Shown: positions 34,691 to 43,940, counted from the first letter of the stretch. The stretch: DNA of 64,000 nt from JAHRAW01 sp965226545 (GCA_965226545.1 OZ245364.1:2608431-2672430); one strand, 5' to 3'. The notes: generated by a model from the sequence alone, not told the origin. Translations and numbers: made by a program.

Positions 34691-36237
34691 CGCAAACGTT
34701 AATGGTGCAGGGATGCACCTCAGACGCCGGCAAATCGATGTTGGTCGCCGCACTCGGGCGGGTGTTGGCGCGCAAGGGCGTGTCGGTTGCGCCTTGCAAG
34801 CCGCAGAACATGTCGCTCAACAGCGCACCGGCAGCGAACGGCGGCGAGATTGGGCGCGCGCAACATCTGCAGGCGCAAGCCTGTCGAGTTGCGCCGCACA
34901 CCGACATGAATCCGGTGCTGCTCAAACCAACCGACGACCGCAATGCGCAGGTGATTATTCACGGTCGCGCGTTGGCGCAAATGCATGCGCGCGAATTTCA
35001 CGACTATAAAAAAATCGCGCAACGCGCAACGCTCGAATCGCATGCGCGATTGGCGCGTCGCCATCAAGTTGTGCTGGTCGAAGGCGCCGGCAGCCCGGCC
35101 GAGATTAACCTGCGCGACGGCGACATCGCCAACATGGGCTTTGCCGAAGCGGTCGATTGCAATGTTGTGCTCATCGCCGACATCGACCGCGGCGGCGTGT
35201 TTGCGCAGATTGTCGGCACCTTGGCGTTGTTGTCCGAATCCGAACGCGCGCGCATCATCGGCGTGGTCATCAATAAATTTCGCGGCGATATAACGCTGCT
35301 GAACCCCGGCTTGGATTCAATAACGCGCATCACCGGCAAGCCGGTACTCGGCGTGTTGCCGTATTTGCCGGCGTTGGAATTGGACGCCGAAGACGCCATC
35401 GACACCGCCCAACAATTCGATGCGCACGCCGCGCAAACCTTAACCGTCGCCGTGCCGGTGTTGGCGCACATCAGCAATCACACCGACTTCGATGCGTTGC
35501 GCGCCCATCCGCAAATCGACTTGCACTATGTTGCGCCCAGTTGCCACGCATCGATTCCGCCGTGCGATTTAATCATCCTGCCCGGCAGCAAAAACGTGCG
35601 CGCCGACCTTGCGCAATTGCGCGAACACGGACGCGATGCGGAGATTGCGCGACACTTGCGTTATGGCGGCAAACTGCTCGGCATTTGCGGCGGCTATCAA
35701 ATGCTCGGGCGATGCATAAACGACCAACACGGCATCGAAGGCAAACGCGGCGCATCCGACGGCTTGGGGTTGTTGGACATCACCACCGAATTGACCGCGC
35801 ATAAAAACGTGCGCGAAGTGCGCGGTACATTAACCCTCGACAATGCGCGCGCGCACGGTTATTTCATTCATTGCGGACGCACCATGCGCAACGATGATTG
35901 CGCGCCGTTGTTGCACATCGACGGTGACGGTGATGTTGACAACAGTGGTGACAGTGAAAGTAACAGTGACAGTGTAAGTGTCGATAACAGCGGCAGCGGC
36001 AACGGCAACGACGGCATCGTAAGTGGCGACCAACAAATCATCGGCACTTATCTGCACGGCATATTCGACCACCCGCCGGCATGCACGGCGTTATTGCATT
36101 GGGCCGGATTAACCGATGCACAATCCATCGACCGCAATGCAACCCGCGAAACGCAACTCGACCGATTGGCTGATTGCGTCTCCGCGCACTTGGATTGCGA
36201 TGCATTGTTTGCCGAAAGTTTACAAAACGTCGCGTGA
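34687..36237 (+). CDS. cobQ: Adenosylcobyric acid synthase
   Basis: This glutamine-dependent amidotransferase adds four amide groups to adenosylcobyrinate a,c-diamide. It has 516 residues: an N-terminal ATPase domain (VQGCTSDAGKSMLVAALGRVL P-loop, KPQNMSLNS, VEGAGSPAEINL, DIDRGGVFAQ) and a C-terminal class-I glutaminase-like domain with GKLLGICGGYQMLG (nucleophile Cys) and TYLHGIFDH. Between them, near residues 415-440, is an acidic Asp/Ser/Asn/Gly insertion (DGDGDVDNSGDSES pattern) encoded by repeat-like DNA at 35925-36015. It overlaps btuB by ATGA and the binding-protein gene by GTGA. Being under the riboswitch fits corrinoid salvage. Confidence 0.94.
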   Translation: MTQTLMVQGCTSDAGKSMLVAALGRVLARKGVSVAPCKPQNMSLNSAPAANGGEIGRAQHLQAQACRVAPHTDMNPVLLKPTDDRNAQVIIHGRALAQMHAREFHDYKKIAQRATLESHARLARRHQVVLVEGAGSPAEINLRDGDIANMGFAEAVDCNVVLIADIDRGGVFAQIVGTLALLSESERARIIGVVINKFRGDITLLNPGLDSITRITGKPVLGVLPYLPALELDAEDAIDTAQQFDAHAAQTLTVAVPVLAHISNHTDFDALRAHPQIDLHYVAPSCHASIPPCDLIILPGSKNVRADLAQLREHGRDAEIARHLRYGGKLLGICGGYQMLGRCINDQHGIEGKRGASDGLGLLDITTELTAHKNVREVRGTLTLDNARAHGYFIHCGRTMRNDDCAPLLHIDGDGDVDNSGDSESNSDSVSVDNSGSGNGNDGIVSGDQQIIGTYLHGIFDHPPACTALLHWAGLTDAQSIDRNATRETQLDRLADCVSAHLDCDALFAESLQNVA

Positions 36238-37325
36238 AACTTCGAATGCAACTTCGAATGAAGTGTCAAATGAAACCTCGAATACATCGTCGAATACACC
36301 GTCGCACAATTTGCGCGTTGAAGTCGACATCGTCATCGGCGACGGTGTTGACGTTGGCATCGACATCGACATCAACGTCAACGTCAACGTCAACATCGAA
36401 GTTAACGTCAACGTTGGCGTTGCTATTAACGTTGACGTTAACGTTGCCATTGTCACTCGCACCCAACACCGCGAATGCCGAGATAACCGTGGTCGACGAT
36501 TTTGACCGCAACGTCACCTTGCCAACTCACGCCGAACGAATTTTAAGTTTAGGCCCCCACATCACCGAAAATTTATTTTCCGCCGGCGCCGGCGATAAAA
36601 TCATCGGCGTAACCGCGCACAGCGATTATCCGCCGGCGGCAAACAACATCCAATCGATTGGCTCCGCCTATGCCGGCATTAACTTGGAGGCGGTGTTGTC
36701 GCTCAAGCCGGATTTCATCGTCGCGTGGCAAACCGCCGGCAATCGCGATTCGCTTGCGAAGTTAATCGAATGGGGGTTTGTGTTGTATTACTCCGAGCCG
36801 CGCACCTTCGACGACATCATCGACAACATCCGCGACTTTGCCAAACTCGCCGGTACGCAGAATCGAATCGACCCGTCGCCGCAGGCGTTGCGCGATGAAC
36901 TTGCAAGTTTGCGCGAACAATTTTCGCAACGCGAAACGATGCGCGTGTTTTATCAAATTTGGCGCGAACCGTTGATTACCTTAAACGGCGCGCATTACAT
37001 CAGCCGCGCGCTCGAACTGTGCGGCGCGCGCAATGTCTTCGCCAAGTTGCCGATGATTGCGCCGCGCGTCAGCGTCGAAGCGGTGCTGGATGCCGCGCCG
37101 GACATCATCATCGCCGGACGCGGCGACGGCTGGACTGTCGACACCGCCTTGTGGCGCAAATGGCAATCGTTGCCGGCGGTGCGCTACGACGGCTTGCTGG
37201 CGGTCGACGGCGCGCGCATGCATCGCCACACCGCGCGAATGATTACCGGCATCCGCGCGATGTGCGAACAAATCGATGCGGTGCGGCGGGTGAAACTTGC
37301 GCAAGCGGAAGTGGAGGGAAAGTGA
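36234..37325 (+). CDS. btuF: Cobalamin-type periplasmic binding protein (BtuF-like)
   Basis: The mature region (from about residue 75: AEITVVDDFDRNVTLPTHAERILSLGPHITENLF) is a class-III helical-backbone binding protein, as used for vitamin B12 and siderophores. Later marks are GVTAHSDYPPAA, LSLKPDFIVAW and FYQIWREPLITLNG. The start is GTG 36234, which overlaps the cobQ stop (GTGA). The leader is very odd: about 75 residues of Lys/Arg-Met units, then a Thr/Ser alternation (TSTSTSTSTSTS) and LALLLTLTLTLPLSLAPNTANA, encoded by hexamer repeats at 36240-36460. It should still act as a long signal peptide. No BtuC or BtuD permease is in the window. Confidence 0.85.
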   Translation: MKLRMQLRMKCQMKPRIHRRIHRRTICALKSTSSSATVLTLASTSTSTSTSTSTSKLTSTLALLLTLTLTLPLSLAPNTANAEITVVDDFDRNVTLPTHAERILSLGPHITENLFSAGAGDKIIGVTAHSDYPPAANNIQSIGSAYAGINLEAVLSLKPDFIVAWQTAGNRDSLAKLIEWGFVLYYSEPRTFDDIIDNIRDFAKLAGTQNRIDPSPQALRDELASLREQFSQRETMRVFYQIWREPLITLNGAHYISRALELCGARNVFAKLPMIAPRVSVEAVLDAAPDIIIAGRGDGWTVDTALWRKWQSLPAVRYDGLLAVDGARMHRHTARMITGIRAMCEQIDAVRRVKLAQAEVEGK

Positions 37326-37466
37326 AGTGAAGTGAAGTGAAAATAAAAGTAACAATAAAATGAAAAGTAACAGTGCAAGTGCGAACGACAACAAACAAAA
37401 CTAAAAACTAAATAACAAATAATGAATAATAAATAATAAAAATACACAATCCACAAACCCGCCGCG
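37326..37466. repeat. GAAGTGAAGT repeat spacer
   Basis: This spacer lies between converging btuF and sufE. It begins with four gaagt units right after the btuF stop, then aaaagtaacaataaaa and agtgcaagtgcg, then AT-rich aataaataat. No terminator hairpin is visible. Confidence 0.5.
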
Positions 37467-37892
37467 TTAATTCAACTCGGCAAATTGACGACCAATCGCC
37501 TTTAACTTGTTGACCATATTGACCAAGCCGTTGGCGCGCGTCGATGACAAATGTTGACGCAAGCCGATGGTGTCGATGAAATACAACTCGGCGTTGGCGA
37601 CCGCATTGGGTTGTTGCCCGGCCAACACGCGAATCAACAAGGCGATGATGCCTTTGGTAATCACCGCGTCGCTGTCGGCGGAAAACGCAATCGCGCCGTT
37701 ATGCAACTCGGCATGCAGCCACACGCGGCTTTGGCAGCCGGGGATTAAATGCGCGTCGGTTTTAAATTGCGATTCAATCATCGGCAAATTTTTGCCGAGT
37801 TCAATCAAATATTCGTATTTGTCCATCCATTGGTCGAAGCAGGCAAACTCATCGATGATTTTGTCCTGCACTTGATTGATGTCCATCGACAT
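37467..37892 (-). CDS. sufE: Cysteine desulfuration protein SufE
   Basis: SufE accepts persulfide sulfur from SufS and passes it on for iron-sulfur cluster assembly. The 141-residue chain has IPGCQSRVW, with the acceptor Cys near residue 51, and the tail LSSTRANGLVNMVNKLKAIG typical of the family. The ATG overlaps the sufS stop by one base (TAATG); a second ATG two codons later is possible. No sufBCD genes are present in this window. Confidence 0.94.
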   Translation of the reverse strand: MSMDINQVQDKIIDEFACFDQWMDKYEYLIELGKNLPMIESQFKTDAHLIPGCQSRVWLHAELHNGAIAFSADSDAVITKGIIALLIRVLAGQQPNAVANAELYFIDTIGLRQHLSSTRANGLVNMVNKLKAIGRQFAELN

Positions 37893-39154
37893 TAACCCAG
37901 CATTTTGGCCGCGCGCCGCACGCCGCCGACCAGCGCATCGACATCGGCGCGCGTGTTGTACAACGCAAACGATGCGCGCACCGTGCCGCTGATTTCATAA
38001 AAATCCATCAACGGCTGCGTGCAGTGATGGCCGGTGCGCACCGCAATGCCTTGTTGATCCAAAATCGCGCCGACATCGAACGGATGCGCATCGCCGAGCA
38101 AAAATGAAATCACGCAGACCTTGTCGCGCGCTTCGCCGATGATGCGCACGCCGTCAATCGCGCGCAGTTGTTCCTCGGCCGTGCGCAACAACTCGAGTTC
38201 ATGCGCTTTGACTTGCGCGGCGTCGTATTGCCCGAGCCATTCAATCGCCGCGCCCATGCCGATGGCGCCGACGATGTTCGGCGTGCCGGCTTCGAATTTA
38301 TGCGGCAACTCGGCGTAGGTGGTGTTGTCGAAAGTGACCTTGGCGATCATCTCGCCGCCGCCTTGATACGGCGGCATCGCGTCGAGCAATTCGCGCTTGC
38401 CGTACAACACGCCGACGCCGGTTGGGCCAAACACTTTATGCGCCGAGAACGCGTAAAAATCAACATCGAGTTGGCGCACATCGATGTCGAAATGCGGCGC
38501 GGCTTGAGCGCCGTCCAACAACACTTTGGCGTCGCATAGATGCGCCGCATCGATAATTTGCGCGACCGGGTTAATCGTGCCGAGCGCGTTGGAGACATGC
38601 GCCAGCGCGACCAATTTGGTTTTATCCGACAGCATTTTTTCGAGCGCATCGATGCGCAATTCGCCGCGCGGCGAAATCGGCGCAACGCGCAACACCGCGC
38701 CGCGTTCGGCGCACACCAACTGCCACGGCACGATATTCGAATGATGTTCCATCATCGACACAATCACTTCATCACCGGGTTGCAGATGGCTGCGCCCCCA
38801 CGAGGCGGCGACCAAATTAATGCCGTCGGTTGTGCCGCCGGTAAACAACACTTCGCAAGCGTGCTCGGCGTTTAAGTGCGCGCGCGCAATCTCGCGCGCG
38901 TTTTCATAGGCGTCGGTCGCCTCTCGGCTTAAATAATGCACGCCGCGATGAATGTTGGCGTTGAACGCGCGGTAATAATGCGCAATCGCATCGACCACAC
39001 ATTGCGGCTTTTGCGCGGTCGCGCCGTTGTCCAAATACACCAGCGGATGCCCGTCAATCGCGCGCTGCAAAATCGGAAACTGCGCGCGCACCGATTCGAC
39101 ATCAAACGCTTTGCGCTCAATGCGCGGCTGCACAGATTCGGTTAATTTATTCAT
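37892..39154 (-). CDS. sufS: Cysteine desulfurase SufS
   Basis: This PLP enzyme takes sulfur from cysteine to give alanine and an enzyme persulfide. It has 420 residues with VYLDNGATAQKP, NIHRGVHYLS, GTTDGINLVA, the PLP lysine in FSAHKVFGPTGVGVLYG, and the catalytic Cys in RTGHHCTQPLM, as in class II desulfurases. It is followed directly by sufE. The stand-alone sufSE pair may supply sulfur to a Suf system elsewhere. Upstream lies 200 bases of ttgcatcg-type repeats. Confidence 0.94.
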   Translation of the reverse strand: MNKLTESVQPRIERKAFDVESVRAQFPILQRAIDGHPLVYLDNGATAQKPQCVVDAIAHYYRAFNANIHRGVHYLSREATDAYENAREIARAHLNAEHACEVLFTGGTTDGINLVAASWGRSHLQPGDEVIVSMMEHHSNIVPWQLVCAERGAVLRVAPISPRGELRIDALEKMLSDKTKLVALAHVSNALGTINPVAQIIDAAHLCDAKVLLDGAQAAPHFDIDVRQLDVDFYAFSAHKVFGPTGVGVLYGKRELLDAMPPYQGGGEMIAKVTFDNTTYAELPHKFEAGTPNIVGAIGMGAAIEWLGQYDAAQVKAHELELLRTAEEQLRAIDGVRIIGEARDKVCVISFLLGDAHPFDVGAILDQQGIAVRTGHHCTQPLMDFYEISGTVRASFALYNTRADVDALVGGVRRAAKMLG

Positions 39155-39360
39155 CGCAACTCATCGTAATTGCATCGTAATTGCATCGTGGTCATTGCAT
39201 CGCGGCGTTGCATCGAAACTGCATCGCAGTTGTTTGTCGCAACTTTTGCATTGCAACTTACATCGCCAACTTGGCATCGCACTTGTGACGGTTGCACTTG
39301 CATTTGCATTTGCCAATCGCAAATTGCAACCGTCAACCGCACCCATTCATCCTGCCCGCA
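39155..39360. repeat. TTGCATCG repeat spacer
   Basis: About ten imperfect copies of attgcatcg(t/c) and acttgcatttgc lie between sufS and the Dph6-like gene. The unit differs from the AAGTGA family but is built the same way. No gene. Confidence 0.5.
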
Positions 39361-40029
39361 TTAATTGCGCAGCGTAACATCGGCGCACATCAACCCGCCG
39401 CGTCGAGTGGTTGCGCCGATTTGCACATCAATCGGGCAATCAAACATCGGCGCATCATACACAACCGTATGGAACTCGCCGTTTTCGCCGCAGGGATCGA
39501 CATCGCTTGGCAGGTCGTTTATAAATTCACGGTCGAACGTCCGCCCGAGAAAAGTTTCGTCCAATCGCTCAGGGTTGACGCAAGCAACCACGGCGCGCAC
39601 GCCGCCGTCAATCATCGCTTCAGCCAATTGGCGCGTATCGCATTGCCACAACGGAAACAGCGGCTCGATGGCGCAGGATTGCATTGTCTTGATTCGATAT
39701 TGGCGAATGTCGTCCAAAAATAAATCGCCGAATGCAAATTGTTCGACTCGTTCACGCGCGGCGCGCTCGGCAAATTGCGCCATCAAAGATTCGTATTGCG
39801 CGTTGGTGCTGTTCATCGGAAGGTCAATCAACGACAACGGCAGATGCGCGCGTTCGGCTTGCAGTTGCAACAACGCCAAGCGGGTTGCATGCACCGCCGT
39901 GCGCTCATGCGCGCGATGCACATTGCAAAACAATCCGACGACCTCGACTTGTGCATCAGCCAACAGCCGCGCACACATCCACGCGCTGTCTTTGCCGGTG
40001 CTCCACGCAATCATGGTTTTTTTCGCCAT
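39361..40029 (-). CDS. Dph6-like adenine-nucleotide alpha hydrolase (PP-loop)
   Basis: This 222-residue protein belongs to the diphthine-ammonia-ligase-like PP-loop family. The N-terminal WSTGKDSAWM is the ATP pyrophosphatase loop, followed by GLFCNVHRAHERTAVHATR and the family segments FGDLFLDDIRQYR, LFPLWQCDT and GENGEFHTVVYDAP (the last is a hallmark). Bacteria lack diphthamide, so the reaction is unknown; amide or thioamide formation through an adenylated intermediate is the general chemistry. I start at MAKKT, 6 bases after a TACACT box. It diverges from the TPP enzyme with only 40 bases between start codons. Confidence 0.8.
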   Translation of the reverse strand: MAKKTMIAWSTGKDSAWMCARLLADAQVEVVGLFCNVHRAHERTAVHATRLALLQLQAERAHLPLSLIDLPMNSTNAQYESLMAQFAERAARERVEQFAFGDLFLDDIRQYRIKTMQSCAIEPLFPLWQCDTRQLAEAMIDGGVRAVVACVNPERLDETFLGRTFDREFINDLPSDVDPCGENGEFHTVVYDAPMFDCPIDVQIGATTRRGGLMCADVTLRN

Positions 40030-40069
40030 TTGCATAGTGTAGCAAATGCGCGGTGCTACAATCGCGCGC
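40030..40069. promoter_or_regulatory. Forty-base divergent promoter, both mRNAs probably leaderless
   Basis: On the minus strand TACACT (40036-40041) ends 6 bases before the Dph6-like ATG at 40029. On the plus strand TACAAT (40057-40062) ends 7 bases before the TPP-enzyme ATG at 40070. The two -10 boxes are 15 bases apart, so each promoter's -35 region overlaps the other's start site and simultaneous use seems unlikely. Confidence 0.5.
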
Positions 40070-41710
40070 ATGCAAAACGTTGTTCGAAGCGGCGGGCGCG
40101 CGCTGGTGGACGGCTTAATCGCCAACGGTGTGCGCAATGTATTTTGCGTACCCGGCGAAAGTTACCTCGGCGCATTGGATGCAATGTACGCGCATCGCGC
40201 GCAACTGCGCGTCATCGCCTGCCGACAGGAAGGCGGCGCCGCGTACATGGCCGAAGCGCACGGCAAGTTAACCGGCGAACCCGGCGTATGTTTTGTGTCG
40301 CGCGGGCCTGGCGCGGCCAATGCAATGATTGGCGTGCATACCGCGTTTCAGGATTCGACGCCGATGTTGTTGTTCATCGGGCAAATCCCGCGCGCCGAAC
40401 GCGGGCGCGAAGCGTTTCAAGAATTGGATTATGCGCGCGTCTATGACGGCGTCGCCAAACGGGTGATGCGCGTCGACTCGGCTGAACAGATTCCGCAAAC
40501 CTTGCACGATGCCTGGCAACTCTCGATTGACCGTCGCCCCGGCCCGGTGGTGATTGAATTGCCCGAAGATACGTTGACTGAAACCTGTCAAGCCGATGAT
40601 TGCGCCAAACCAACGCGCGCATCATGCGCACCGCCGCCATCGAGCGTGGCAACCTTTTCGACCTTGCTCGATGCGGCCGAACGACCGCTGATAATTTTTG
40701 GCGGGGCGGCGTGGACGCCGCGCGCATCTAAATTGTTGCGCGCGTTTATCGAAAAGCATCGCCTGCCGGCCGCGTGCGCGTTTCGCCGACAGGATATGTT
40801 GGACAACACGCATTCGCATTATGTCGGCGAATTGGGCATCGCGCCCAACCCGGAATTGGTGCGCATGGTCGACGACGCCGATTTAATTGTCGCGTTGAGC
40901 GCGCGGCTTGGAGAAATGACCAGCGGCGGGTATACGTTGTTCGATGTGCCGCAATTTGACGCGCGCGCGCGGCGCAAGTTGATTCACATCTTCGCCGAGC
41001 GCGCGGAATTAAACGCGGTGTATCGCGCCGAACTCGGCATTGCCTGCGACGCCGAATCGTTTCTGCAAGGCGTTGCCGACATCCCCGCGCGCCGCCAACG
41101 CGACAACGATGATGCGCGGATTGCGCGCGCGCATCAATCGTATTTGGATTTTATGAATCAACCGCGCGATGAACATCGCGCATTGCGCATGGATAAAATT
41201 ATGCAATGGCTGCGCGCGCGATTGGCGGCCGACGACATCATCACCTGCGGCGCCGGCAACTATACGGTGTGGGCGCAGCGCAATTATCAATTCCGCCAAC
41301 CGCGCACCCAACTGGCTTGCACCAACGGCTCGATGGGTTATGCCGTGCCGGCCGCGATTGCCGCCAAATTGCATCGCGTTGACGCGAAGGTTGTGTCGTT
41401 TTCCGGCGACGGTTGTTTTTTAATGAACGGGCAGGAGTTGGCGACGGCGATGCAGCATCGCTTGGCGATTGTGTTTATCGTGCTCAACAACCGTTGCTAC
41501 GGCACCATTCGCGCGCATCAACAACGGCATTATCCGTGCCGCCCGATTGCAACCGCGTTGCGCAATCCAAACTTCGCCGAATTGGCGCGCGCCCACGGCG
41601 CATTTGGCGCGCAAGTTTCGCGCACCGAAGAATTTGCCCCGACATTCGAACAAGCACTCGACTGCGGACGCGCGGCGGTGATTGAGGTTAAACTCGACGA
41701 CCCTGAGTGA
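40070..41710 (+). CDS. Thiamine-diphosphate-dependent enzyme, acetolactate-synthase-like
   Basis: This 546-residue enzyme has the three-domain TPP fold. The N-terminal pyrimidine-binding domain has VFCVPGESYLGALDAM and the cofactor Glu in CRQEGGAAYMAEAHGKLTG, then SRGPGAANAM. The C-terminal pyrophosphate-binding domain has GSMGYAVPAAIAAKL and the metal-binding SGDGCFLMNGQELATA...NNRCYGTIRAHQ. It resembles COG0028 proteins annotated as acetolactate synthase-like but has no regulatory subunit gene beside it, so a catabolic or biosynthetic decarboxylase/ligase role with another 2-oxo acid is equally possible. It may be leaderless. The SDR gene follows. Confidence 0.8.
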   Translation: MQNVVRSGGRALVDGLIANGVRNVFCVPGESYLGALDAMYAHRAQLRVIACRQEGGAAYMAEAHGKLTGEPGVCFVSRGPGAANAMIGVHTAFQDSTPMLLFIGQIPRAERGREAFQELDYARVYDGVAKRVMRVDSAEQIPQTLHDAWQLSIDRRPGPVVIELPEDTLTETCQADDCAKPTRASCAPPPSSVATFSTLLDAAERPLIIFGGAAWTPRASKLLRAFIEKHRLPAACAFRRQDMLDNTHSHYVGELGIAPNPELVRMVDDADLIVALSARLGEMTSGGYTLFDVPQFDARARRKLIHIFAERAELNAVYRAELGIACDAESFLQGVADIPARRQRDNDDARIARAHQSYLDFMNQPRDEHRALRMDKIMQWLRARLAADDIITCGAGNYTVWAQRNYQFRQPRTQLACTNGSMGYAVPAAIAAKLHRVDAKVVSFSGDGCFLMNGQELATAMQHRLAIVFIVLNNRCYGTIRAHQQRHYPCRPIATALRNPNFAELARAHGAFGAQVSRTEEFAPTFEQALDCGRAAVIEVKLDDPE

Positions 41711-41814
41711 TTCGATGTTCGATGAAGTTGGTGAAGTTGATTAAGTGAATTTGATTAAGTGAAGTTGGTGAAGTTAGCGAAGTTAATGAAGTCAACGAAA
41801 TCAACGCCAATGCA
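41711..41814. repeat. GAAGTTGGT/TTAAGTGA repeat spacer
   Basis: A plus-strand series such as gatgaagttggtgaagttgattaagtgaa fills the space between the TPP gene and the SDR gene and continues into the SDR 5' codons (MNDLMNDAMNNAMN). Confidence 0.45.
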
Positions 41815-42702
41815 ATGAACGACTTAATGAATGACGCAATGAACAATGCAATGAACAAAGACGCAAACAACGACAACGCAAACACCGCCGCACTGCGCGG
41901 CAATGCATTGTTGACCGACAAAGTCGCAATCATCACCGGCGCCGCGCAAGGCATCGGCTTTGCCTGCGCCGCGCGCTTCGGCGCCGAAGGCGCCAAGGTG
42001 GTGCTCGGCGACATCAACTGTGATGCCGGCGAAGCGGCGGCAAAGCAATTGCGCGAACGCGGCATCGATGCGCGCCATCAGGTCTGCGATGTCGGGCGCG
42101 AATCATCGATTGACGCCCTGTTGGATTTTGCCGAAGCCGCGCATGGGCGGATTGATTGCGCGATTGCCAACGCCGGCATCGTCAAACACGTCGACCCGTT
42201 GACGATGTCCATCGACGACTTCGATGCGGTGCTGACCGTGAACTTGCGCGGCGTGGTGTTGACCGGGCAACGCGCCGCGCAACGAATGATTCGCCAGCCG
42301 CCGGATGAAAACGGCGCGCGCGGCTGCATCATCAATATGTCGTCGATTAACGCCGTGCTTGCCATCCCCGAAATCGCGCCGTACATCGTCGCCAAAGGCG
42401 GCGTCAATCAATGGACAAAATGTTTGGGCATTCGTTTGGCGCAAGACGGCGTGCGCGTCAATGCAATCGGCCCCGGCTCGATCAACACCGAAATGTTTCA
42501 CGCCATCGCCGACAACCCGCAAAAATATCGCGCGGTGCTGTCGCGCACGCCGATTGGCCGGCCCGGCGAACCGGATGAAATCGCCAAGGTCGCGGTGTTT
42601 TTGGCGTGCGATTATTCAAGTTATTTAATCGGCGAGACGGTGTACCCTGACGGCGGACGACTCGGCTTGAATTATTTCGTCAAGGTCGATGACAATGCCT
42701 AA
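41815..42702 (+). CDS. Short-chain dehydrogenase/reductase
   Basis: This classical SDR of 295 residues has a Rossmann motif TGAAQGIGFA, acidic residue GDINCD after strand 2 (suggesting NAD rather than NADP), NAG in IANAGI, catalytic Ser in IINMSSIN, and YxxxK in YIVAKGG. The C-terminus has the common GxxxYPDGG block. Residues 1-28 (Asn/Met/Asp/Ala repeats) precede the fold and are repeat-encoded; the true start could be one of several internal ATGs. The substrate is unknown; an alcohol or sugar is likely. It may share an operon with the TPP enzyme. Confidence 0.85.
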   Translation: MNDLMNDAMNNAMNKDANNDNANTAALRGNALLTDKVAIITGAAQGIGFACAARFGAEGAKVVLGDINCDAGEAAAKQLRERGIDARHQVCDVGRESSIDALLDFAEAAHGRIDCAIANAGIVKHVDPLTMSIDDFDAVLTVNLRGVVLTGQRAAQRMIRQPPDENGARGCIINMSSINAVLAIPEIAPYIVAKGGVNQWTKCLGIRLAQDGVRVNAIGPGSINTEMFHAIADNPQKYRAVLSRTPIGRPGEPDEIAKVAVFLACDYSSYLIGETVYPDGGRLGLNYFVKVDDNA

Positions 42703-42949
42703 ACGCATTCGCGTACGACATGAAGTGTTGTTGTAGAAGTGCTGTTGTAAACGAAGCGTTACATTGACGGTGCGTTAACAGTGGATTAACCATGCATTAA
42801 CAACGCGCGTTTGCCGCAACGGTTACAACCACGTTCGCCGCGTCAATTGTAACGACACTTGTAGTGACATCGGCATCGACATCTGAATCGATAGTTACAC
42901 CGACGCTGCATTCACCGCATCACACTGCGCACCGCGCGGGAGGTCCAGC
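42703..42949. other. Gene-free spacer before the hydroxylase gene
   Basis: This stretch of 247 bases has degenerate gttaacagtggattaac and acatcggcatcgacatctgaatcg repeats, but no gene or hairpin terminator. GGGAGGT near its right end is the ribosome-binding site of the next gene. Confidence 0.4.
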
Positions 42950-43930
42950 ATGTCATCATCACCGCACAACTCAGCCGGCGCCTATCAACCGGAAGATTCG
43001 ATACAAGTTCCGCCGCTGTACACCTGGCCGCCAAAGCCCATCGCCATCGCGCGATATTTGTTGGTCGGGTTGTTGTTCCCGTGGGGCTATTTGTTCATCG
43101 CCTTGGCCGCATTCAGTTGGCGATTTTTGACGCCCGAGTTGGCGAGCATGGCGCAATGGGATTGGCGTTGGGTCGGCTTGATTTGGCTGCGCAACGCCGC
43201 CTTGTTGACGTTGCTTGCCGGCGGCTTGCATTGGCTGTTGTATCGCCGCCGCCGACAGGCGCGCGATTACAAATTCAACGACCGCTGGCCCGAGCGGCGC
43301 AACACGCTGTTTTGGTTTGGCAATCAAACCTTCGACAACATTTTTTGGAGCGTCGCTTCGGGCGTTACGATTTGGACGCTGTATGAATCGGCGACTTTAT
43401 GGATGATTGCATCCGGGCATCGTCCGTTGATTGGCATCGCCGAGCATCCGGTGATTTTTGCGTTGATGATGTTGAGCGTGTTTTTTTGGAACACCGCGCA
43501 TTTTTATTTTGTGCATCGCCTGTTGCATTGGCGACCGTTGTATCAACTTGCGCATGAACTGCATCACCGCAACACCAGCCCGTGTCCGTGGAGCGGCATC
43601 TCGATGCATCCGCTCGAGCATGTGTTGTATTTCAGCGTGTTTATGTTGTGGTGGGTTGTGCCGGTGCATCCGATTGTGATTTTATTGTGCGGATTTTTTA
43701 ACGGCTTGGGCCCGGCGATTTCGCATTCGGGGTTTGCCTATTTGCGCATCGGCGCATGGCGCATGCCGATTGGCGATTGGTATCACCAACTGCATCATCA
43801 ATATTTTCACTTCAACTACGGCAACGTGGAGACGCCGTTCGATAAACTGTTCGGCAGTTGGCATGACGGCGGCGCACAATCGTTGCAGACGCAAAAACAT
43901 CGCATCCGCAAAATGCGCGCGGCGCGCTGA
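42950..43930 (+). CDS. Fatty acid hydroxylase/sterol desaturase family protein
   Basis: This 326-residue membrane di-iron enzyme has hydrophobic spans near residues 30-55, 70-100, 130-160, 170-195 and 220-245. The histidine clusters of the superfamily are present in order: HFYFVHRLLH, HELHH, and a late HSGF... with DWYHQLHHQYFHFNYG. GGGAGGT lies 6 bases before the ATG. Such enzymes use oxygen to hydroxylate or desaturate acyl chains, sterols or carotenoids; the substrate is not clear. The next gene (GIY-YIG) starts 10 bases after its stop. Confidence 0.87.
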   Translation: MSSSPHNSAGAYQPEDSIQVPPLYTWPPKPIAIARYLLVGLLFPWGYLFIALAAFSWRFLTPELASMAQWDWRWVGLIWLRNAALLTLLAGGLHWLLYRRRRQARDYKFNDRWPERRNTLFWFGNQTFDNIFWSVASGVTIWTLYESATLWMIASGHRPLIGIAEHPVIFALMMLSVFFWNTAHFYFVHRLLHWRPLYQLAHELHHRNTSPCPWSGISMHPLEHVLYFSVFMLWWVVPVHPIVILLCGFFNGLGPAISHSGFAYLRIGAWRMPIGDWYHQLHHQYFHFNYGNVETPFDKLFGSWHDGGAQSLQTQKHRIRKMRAAR

Positions 43931-43940
43931 CGGCGAATCG

